From Cladopsammia gracilis (taxonomy: Eukaryota > Cnidaria > Anthozoa > Scleractinia > Dendrophylliidae): a stretch of DNA of 64,000 nt. The stretch spans positions 664,501 through 728,500 of the forward strand of contig JAJGOT010000157.1 of assembly GCA_022457155.1 (NCBI GenBank), in the 5' to 3' direction. Both the position numbers and the translations under genes were made by a program. The notes beneath the pieces were generated by a model. It saw only the letters and a program-made list of their open reading frames with translations. It did not search any database and had not been told where the DNA came from. This document shows, piece after piece, positions 57,501 through 64,000 of the stretch (position 1 is the first letter of the stretch; every line of letters begins with the position of its first letter).

Positions 57501-60500
57501 CACTACTTTATATACATACCAGTGATGTTGCAGATGTCACAGCTGTATGTAAAACATACAAACATGTTAGCTGAACAAGTGCAAATCCAATCATAGGTGG
57601 AATTCTGGGACTGGAAGACATTGAATTTCCATACTGTGATAAAAAAAACAGTAAAAGGCAATCAAAACATTTATACAAAAAAATTATCCAAAGAATTGAA
57701 AGGTAGTTATTTATTTCAGTCCAACCCTAAACTTTCCTTCATCTTCTATGAACATCAGGATGAAGGCATGAAATTCCAAGGTAAGGATGTCATGAGCCTT
57801 AAGTGTCCCAATGATTGAAGTTAACCCAGTTGCTGAAGCTGGATGAAATCCTTCTCAATTAATCAGAGTTCAAGTCAAGTCATCTTTATTTAAGCAGGGT
57901 GACCCTTTCAGCACTAGGCTGGTATCAATACATGTAGGAGCTTTTGCTCTTTCTTGTGTTTGTGTAGATTTCTTGGGAAGACTTATAGATAAAGTTAAAA
58001 AGTTATGATTATCGATCATACCTTTAAAACCAACTTGTCTGTTACATATCCAGATACTATACTGCCAAAGAGTCCACCAATCTCCAGAAAACTCATTGCA
58101 ATACTGCCTACAATGTATGACAAAAGTAACAAATCTTTACAAACATGTGTCTCAGTTGATACTGTTGATCACTGTTTAATATTATCCTTGTGACTACCAA
58201 TAGTAGCTGAATAAATTCAAGTAAAATGCAACTCTTATGACAGCCAATTTCAGTGCTATGCAAGCTTTTAGCCAGCAGGGTGTCCAGGCGTCCTATGGAT
58301 GTCCACGTTTTGAAGAGATTCATGAAAATTGCACCTAATACTTTAAAAATGTATGATGAAAAATATCTTCAGGACGCCCACTTTTCATTTTCTGGCTAAA
58401 AGCCTGGTGCTATGTAAGGGGTATAGAATGGTCTATCGGAAATGATGCATCTCGGAAAATATTCACTGAGTCTCGCATTCTCGGCATTTGAAATTGGAGT
58501 CTCGGATTCTCGGGCTCGCTATAATTTTCGAAGTCTTGAAGTCTCAAGTTTTGATAATTTGGATCTCAGAGTCTCGTAAATTTTTGTCGTAATTCTCAGC
58601 TTCCGTTGGAGATTTCAGTCATGTGTTAAGCTGTTTTAGTACTCCAGCACTGATTGGAGTATTGGGCTCAGATTTTTTAGAGTAAAGTCTCGGGCTCAGA
58701 TTTGATAGAGACACTAAAGTCTCAATCTCAAATTTTTAAACAAGGGTCTCGCAGTCTCAAATTTACCATTCTATTCCCCTTATGTATAGACCCTGACTTT
58801 GGAGCATGATTCAACGGCCATGATTAGACTGTCATGATTCAACTGAGAGGTTACCAAGCAGCGAATGAAGCAGTCAATGAATATACAGGAACATGAAGGT
58901 TCTGCGTGAAGACTTGAGATGACAAATGATATATCACCAGGACATTAATTGTATGGGAGCTCGATAAAGGAAACAGCCAATAAAATCGTCTTTTTACAAG
59001 TAAACAGGTGGCCCAAGCTCACTATCAGATAACCGGGACGTGACCCTTGCTTTATGAGCGGTCAAACCATGGCCGTCAAATCATGCTCCAATGTCTGGGT
59101 CTATACATAGCACTGAAATTGGCTGTAACAAATAGATTTTGCTGTGCATATGTTTAGTTACAGATCACAGATGACTTCAAAATGTGGTAAGAACAAAAAA
59201 GTTGCCAATGAGTCGCAGGCTAGTTGGTCACTGATGTTCTTACCACATTTTGACATCTTCTGTGATCTATAACTGAACAAACACCTAGTAAAATGCAATC
59301 TATTTGTTTTATACTATAACAGGAAAGAAAAAGTAGCCTCGCCTGTGATTGTGACTGTTCAAGGATTTTTTCCAATAATTTTTGGCATTTTCCACATCAA
59401 CAAAACTACTCTTCTCTTCAGTTTCGTCTTCTGCTAAACATTTTTTAAATGCTTTTACTTGCCCTTCCCGGAATAATCTGACATAAAAGCAATAAAATGG
59501 AAATGACTAGCTTGAAAAACAAAAGGATTCTTGACATCCTGACTCTATTATACAAATTGTTCTGTGGCATTGCATCTACATATTGCATCCTTATTCACTG
59601 CAAGAATAAACCGGCAAGTGTGTGTGGAGAGGTGCACGTAAAAAAACTTGAGTTATGACGTGTCAACACTATGATGTTAATAATCTATGGCAAACATTCC
59701 AGACAATAAAGAAAGCTTAAAGCAACCCCCTGGTCATACCCATGAAAACATGATATAAAATTATCAATCAGGACACTCTCCCTCTAAGTAACATACTATG
59801 ATATTGAGATTTTCCTGTTGTCTGCATCAAGAAAAGCTGTGTCCATTCACCAACTCCTGTCTTCACAAAAAGCGTCATAAGATATCCAACACTCAAAACC
59901 CACAAAAATGGACTCTGTAACAGTGCTATGAGTTTTCTCTTATTCTTCACTGATTTTTGCTCAGTTCGTGATGTCTCTGATGACATTTGGTTAAATTCAT
60001 GCAGTCCTATTTTTGATGGTGAGTCCCAAATCACACAATAAATGAGGACAGACAGTATGACAGTGCCAATACCAGGAATGGTGAAGCCTGCTGACCAGCC
60101 ATAGTTTGTTGTTAGAAATGCTGTTAATATTGGAGACATGCTTGTTGTTAAGTTACAACCAGCAGTGAGAAGGCTCCAGAGTGTACCAAACTGATATAAA
60201 GGGAAAATACTGTTTTAGTTATTATCAACATGCTTCCATACTTCAATGGAGTTTGATTATTAGGTGATTCCTCAGAAAATAAAAGATGACAAACAATTTT
60301 TTTTAAACTTTCCATAATTGTTCCATACCAAGCATTGTTTTGAAAAATACAATAAAAAAATCATAAGCCATCATGCTGGAGAAAGTGATGTGATGGACTA
60401 AAGTTACCCTAGTTATCCATATACATGTAGTACTGCCTACGACATGTTGCTTATTTGATCGGTCACGTTTTTTTTTTTGCTAGCTTGAAGCAAAGTTAAA

Positions 60501-62903
60501 ATGAAATGCTCAAAAAACTGTAATAGATATAATGCATTGACCATAAGGAACAATTTAACATATGATTGATGGCAAGGCACACAGCTTCAAATAACATTAA
60601 CTCAAAATACTCCCTGTGTGCATGATCTCAAGGTTATGATTTAACTCATGGCATGAGTAATGGGTGTGTATGTGTTTATGGCGATGACCTTTGACCTTTT
60701 TTCCTGACAAAGGAATTTTTGTAAACTCTTTTAACTCAAAGAGGATGCTTTTAACAGTAAAATTAAGCAATAAAAAAAATATGTCACCATGCTCATTTAG
60801 CAGAAAAAATCTCTTATTCATTTGGCCAACTTATCCTCAAAGGAAACTTTCTTGGTTTGAATTATGTGCCTTGCTCATGAGTGCGCTAACGATGCAAGAA
60901 ATTATGTGCAGTAGTGATGCGCAATGCAATACTAAGGAATTACCTTAAGTGAAATTAGACTGATTGAGTTCAATAAGTTTAGCATTCAAAGTCACAGAAA
61001 AGTTCTTGTAAAATTACCATACCAAATTAAATAATTAAACTCAATCTAGGCAGATTATTATAAACTTGACGCTGACAATTCAAATTCACCACCCCACCCA
61101 GGCAAAGTTCAAATTCCCCACCACCCACTGGGCATAGAAGATAGTCAAATGTCCAGGATTTGCCCACAGGGGTGTTGAAGTTTTGAATCGATCAATGCAT
61201 AAATCTGAGCAACTTTTTATGGGTCAAATAAATGGTTGTTGCCAAGGCACCTTTAATATTGGTGGTTTGGACAGCTATCATGTTGGGGGGTCAGAACAAT
61301 GAAAAATAATGTAATAATAAAATTAGCGAGATAATGTTCCGACATTTTGTCAACTTTATGACGCCATTATCAAGGAATAAGTAAATGAATACAATGCGAG
61401 TTCGAAAAGAGTTCAAGTCAGATAAATTAACATAAAGGAAGTTAAGCTAGGCAAAGACTTTAGCATGGTTGGAATCTGATTGTACATTCAAACACGCACC
61501 GACGATGATGTGTTCTTATGCCCATCCATGCGTACATGCAGATGCCCACAGGTGTAGCCAACATAACGACCAGTATCACACAGGTCACATTGAAACTGGT
61601 AAACTATGCATTGTTGGTTAACAAGCTGTGGTTTGGTCTCGCATGCTTGGAAATCCTGGGAAATTTTTCAACTGACAAACATGGGTTGGACTGTTGTCTG
61701 CAGCTTGACACTAAGGTCTATCAACTGGGTCTTGAAAGACCTTAGTGTCAAGCTGCAGACAACAGTCCAACCCGTGTTTGTCAGTCGAAAAATTGTCCTT
61801 TATTTCCAAGCATGCAAGACCAAACCACAGCTTGTTAACCAACAATGCACAGTTTACCAGTTTCGATGTGACCTGTGTGATACAGGTAGTTATGTTGGCT
61901 ACACCCGTGGGCATCTGCATGTACGCATAGATGGGCATAAGAACACATCATGGTCAGTGCGCCAGCACTATAACAAAGAACACTCAGGCGCAGTCCCTGA
62001 TGACCTCCTTAGTCGCTTTAGAGTGTTAAAAAAATGCAGGAACAAATTTGATTGTTTAGTTAACGAAATGTTATACATCAAGCAATTAAGACCGTGTTTG
62101 ATTGTACAATCAGATTCCATCCATGCTAAAGTCTTTGTCTAGCTTAACTTCCTTTATGTAAATTTATCTGACTTGAACTTTTTTCGAACTAGCATTGTAT
62201 TCATTTACTCATTCCTTGATAGTCACCAAAATGTCGGAACATTATCTCGCTAGTGTTTACATGCTTTTGTATCTCTAAATCAATATTAATAATAATAAAA
62301 CTCTATTTTTTAAAATGCAAATTATCTCTTGTTTCTGATCACCAACATGGGTGCCGTGTAAACAACCTATACAAGAATTAACTGGTTTACTTAAACTTAA
62401 TGATTTATTTATGTTAAACAACCCTAATCCTTGGGAACTCAACTGTTATGCTAGTCACATACCAAAAAAAAAATCCAATTGCTAACCTGGTATGGGGGAA
62501 ACCATTCTCTTAGTAACTTGGTACAAGGAGGCCATCCACATCCTTGCGCTAAACCATTTACACTCCAAAGAAAGGTTAATAGCGACACATTCCCAGTAAA
62601 TCCGATCAAAATGTTGATAATCCCAGTTAATAACATTCCTACTGTGAACATAGTTCTCGGGCTCAAAGAATCAGACAAAAGACCGCCGCTAAACTTTCCA
62701 ACACCGTACATGGCAGCAAACCCGCTCGTTATAACACCGAGTTCGTTCTTCTTTAAGTTCAGTTCGCTTATTAGAGTTGGTATAGCGAACGTATATGATT
62801 TTCTACAGAAGTAATAAGAGGAATAACCTAAAAACAGACAGGCATACACGGTCCATCTTATTCTTTGATAAAGTCGAAAGTTGGAGTCCATCTCGGTCGC
62901 CAT
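54546..62903 (-). CDS. slc37a4: Glucose-6-phosphate translocase SLC37A4 orthologue, 6 coding exons
   Basis: Exons in order of translation: 62903-62487, 60190-59797, 58107-58022, 57633-57520, 57003-56865, 54709-54546. Phases agree and give 437 residues (human 429). The start MATEMDSNFRLYQRIRW precedes TM1. GYSSYYFCRKSYTFAIP, FAAMYGVGKFSGGLLSD and SVNGLAQGCGWPPCTKLLRE are hallmark N-half segments of the G6PT/UhpT-type major facilitator family. The C half has GEWTQLFLMQTTGKS, MSFLEIGGLFGSIVSGYVTD, LTGTTHAIVALAANVGATLA and IFIALEVASLF. The protein sits in the endoplasmic reticulum membrane and exchanges cytosolic glucose-6-phosphate for phosphate, feeding glucose-6-phosphatase. No ER-retrieval KKxx is visible at the end (DPSKLD). 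The introns contain nested MITEs and a PLE dimer. Confidence 0.92.
55230..55304 (+). repeat. tRNA-like sequence (SINE head or tRNA pseudogene)
   Basis: It shows an A box (TGGTAGAGTGG) and a B box (GGTTCAAATCTC) at tRNA spacing. The acceptor ends (GTGGTCA / TCGAGAC) do not pair properly, and a T-run follows. It lies in intron 5 of SLC37A4. Confidence 0.6.
55522..55600. repeat. Palindrome, arms about 30 bp
   Basis: AATCACACGTTTTATCATTT and its complement enclose a short loop with CACATGAGTCATGTG. It is probably a small MITE. Confidence 0.85.
55832..56301. mobile_element. MITE with GGCC(C/T)GGTTGTT ends
   Basis: Left GGGCCTGGTTGTTTGAAA and right TTTGAACAACCCGGCCC are inverted. Left TAATCCTGGATTA matches three right-end TTAATCCTGGGTTA boxes. 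Confidence 0.75.
58155..58239. mobile_element. Repeat family C, left part of a split copy
   Basis: It matches 46008-46087 (TTTAATATTATCC ... CAACTCTTAT), then breaks at the start of the element at 58240. The rest resumes at 59127. Confidence 0.75.
58240..59126. mobile_element. DNA element inserted into repeat family C
   Basis: The ends are ACAGCCAATTTCAGTGCTAT and its complement (CATAGCACTGAAATTGGCTGT). A second nested inverted pair (TTGGAGCATGATT, GGCCATG against CATGGCCGTCAAATCATGCT) spans about 58790-59109. It contains the family E MITE. Confidence 0.75.
58418..58784. mobile_element. MITE family E, copy 2, nested
   Basis: The ends are AAGGGGTATAGAATGGT and ACCATTCTATTCCCCTT. The interior GTCTCG-rich words match 47250-47595. 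It sits inside the element at 58240-59126. Confidence 0.8.
59127..59372. mobile_element. Repeat family C, right part of the split copy
   Basis: It continues the match to 46087-46325 (TTTTGCTGTG, CAGATCACAG, ACATTTTGACATCTTCTGTG, GTGACTGTTCAAGGATT). Confidence 0.75.
60191..61330. other. SLC37A4 intron 1, part without recognised features
   Basis: AT-rich sequence with short shadow frames only. No exon with matching phase was found here. Confidence 0.45.
61330..62260. mobile_element. Inverted PLE dimer in SLC37A4 intron 1
   Basis: 61520-61738 is the inverted copy of 61740-61938 around a very short centre. Both outer ends carry matching CGAGATAATGTTCCGACATT / complement and CCTTGATA termini. 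So two 3' fragments of one PLE face each other. Confidence 0.85.
61740..62142 (+). pseudogene. PLE GIY-YIG endonuclease fragment (third lineage)
   Basis: The core is VYQFRCDLCDTGSYVGYTRG, with the following HVRIDGHKNTSWSVRQHYNK and the C-terminal EMLYIKQLRPCLIVQSDSIH segment. That is a complete GIY-YIG domain without any reverse transcriptase. The part before 61740 in the same frame is inverted-repeat sequence and not genuine coding. The mirror copy on the minus strand ends at about 61520 and holds only the first half of the domain. Confidence 0.85.
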
Positions 62904-62910
62904 GTTTACA

Positions 62911-62920
62911 TCACGTGACG
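62911..62920. promoter_or_regulatory. CACGTG E-box just upstream of the SLC37A4 start
   Basis: TCACGTGACG lies 8 bases upstream of the ATG. TCACGTGA is the palindromic site bound by bHLH-zip factors (USF, MiT/TFE, Mondo/ChREBP families). Such a site would suit a sugar-phosphate transporter, but only the motif and its position are visible. Confidence 0.35.
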
Positions 62921-63084
62921 TGACTTGGTCAGCAGGTTAACAGATAACTTTCAAATAAAGCAAGGACCACTTGGACAAACAGCACGGCGAAGTGAAGCCG
63001 GATCTTGGTGTAGATCAGGATCAGCAGTATTGAATAAAACTTAAAACTGAATGCAAGGCTGATCGGACAGCTATAAAGGGTATT

Positions 63085-63135
63085 TTATTGCCCAATATTT
63101 CGGTTAGGCAAAACTAACCTTCATCAGGGGCTACA
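63085..63135 (-). ncRNA. Hammerhead-like motif of a PLE terminus
   Basis: On the minus strand, CTGATGA (63127-63121) is followed by one extra A, a perfect 6-bp stem (GGTTAG/CTAACC), GAAA (63101-63098) and then TATT. The two boxes fit the hammerhead consensus exactly; the extra A before stem II does not. Confidence 0.4.
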
Positions 63136-63354
63136 AAGAGCTAAGTAAAAATGGAATAAAACGGTTACAAGATATAAAATGATTCGTAAGGCCAGAGAAG
63201 CATTTTTAATTTCCAAGGGCAAGACTCTTGAACCCTATGGGATGAACAGACGCGATGAAACTTAATATATTTCTATTTTTATAGTAGCTTTTGTAAACGT
63301 TTCTACTGTTTATTTTTGTTAACCAATCATATTTAATCTTTCATTTGAATCATT

Positions 63355-64000
63355 TTATTGAATTGAATTGAATTGACTTTATTTCCCTTATTAAAATTAA
63401 TACATCGAGTATTTAGGTTGTTACAATCAACATTTGGGAGGAAGACTAAGGAAACCCTTGCGGGCTTTTACAAAGTAGTCTCCCTTTTAAAAATTTTCTA
63501 TTTAAAGTTAGTTACATGGTATCAGATATTGGAAATATATATATAATTTCTAATCATTGCAAATAATGTTATGCTAAGCTTAGTAGTTGATTAGAAAAAA
63601 AAAAAGTACGATACATATCGGTATCATTATTGTAAAAAGAATTGCTTCATTTTTGTTTTAAAGACTTTTAAAGATGCAGAGCATTTGATAGAATTTGGGG
63701 TTTCGTTCCAGATTTTTATCACTTTTTCTCTGGTAGAGTATTTTCCATAATTTGTTCTATTAAATGTCTTATGAAATTGCGTTGATCCTCTAGTATTATA
63801 ATTATGCACTTTAGAATTCTTTATACAGTAATTTTCAAAATAAGATGGAAGTACGTTGCTATTTAGGCTAAAACTGAATGAGGAGATAAGCAGATCATTT
63901 ATTTGGTGTATATTTAAAAGATGAAGTTTCTTAAATAGAGGAAGGGATGGAGCAGTGTATGATGAGAAAGTTATTATTCTTAGTTGTTATTATTATATCT
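63355..64000 (-). mobile_element. LINE 3' region running off the window
   Basis: The minus-strand coding end (63627 to beyond 63990) has NYNTRGSTQFHKTFNRTNYG and EKVIKIWNETPNSIKCS, the typical tail after the reverse transcriptase in CR1/L2-type elements. Upstream in frame, RIITFSSYTAPSLPLFKKL matches the equivalent part of the LINE at 19373-22169. The 3' UTR ends in an (AATTC)n-like tail at about 63356-63376. The 5' part lies outside the window. Confidence 0.8.

Overview
This is a eukaryotic, AT-rich, intron-bearing window. It has GT-AG introns, animal genes spread over many exons, and a very high load of Penelope-like elements (PLEs), non-LTR retrotransposons, miniature inverted-repeat elements (MITEs), tRNA-derived SINEs and microsatellites. 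The gene set and the PLE-rich, MITE-rich background suggest a cnidarian, most likely an anthozoan such as a stony coral. That assignment is an inference from style, because no species-specific marker is visible.

Four host genes can be reconstructed. (1) On the + strand, four coding exons between 15142 and 24523 give a 549-residue SLC16-type (monocarboxylate transporter family) membrane carrier. (2) On the + strand, twelve coding exons between 32781 and 44352 give a 656-residue orthologue of RFWD3, the RING/coiled-coil/WD40 ubiquitin ligase of replication-stress and crosslink repair. (3) On the - strand, 48155-49372 is a single-exon Mab-21/cGAS-fold nucleotidyltransferase with a complete set of apparent catalytic acids. 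It is a candidate cGAS-like innate immune receptor and the most interesting gene here. (4) On the - strand, six coding exons between 62903 and 54546 give a 437-residue orthologue of SLC37A4, the glucose-6-phosphate translocase. The four genes have unrelated roles (solute transport, DNA repair, nucleic-acid sensing, sugar-phosphate transport) and do not form an operon-like unit.

Layout: 1-3360 is a cluster of nested and inverted PLE fragments. 3600-5290 is an RLE-type (R2-like) LINE fragment. 5300-14500 is gene-free and holds small MITEs and satellites. 14540-24523 is the SLC16 gene; its 6.4 kb third intron holds a 28-bp satellite, long palindromes, and a terminal-inverted-repeat element with a decayed RecQ-like helicase that is itself split by a 3 kb LINE. 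24524-32780 is intergenic, with two TTAA-flanked elements and a PLE interrupted by a small hAT-like insertion. 32781-44352 is RFWD3, with a (CTA)n tract, SINEs and MITEs in its introns. 44353-54500 holds more MITEs around the cGAS-like gene. 54546-62903 is SLC37A4, with nested MITEs and an inverted PLE dimer in its introns. The 3' part of another LINE runs off the right edge.

All exon joins were made by eye from open frame, splice dinucleotides and phase. All three multi-exon genes keep phase throughout. One RFWD3 intron needs a GC-AG donor to do so. No rRNA, convincing functional tRNA, CRISPR array or bacterial-type signal was seen.
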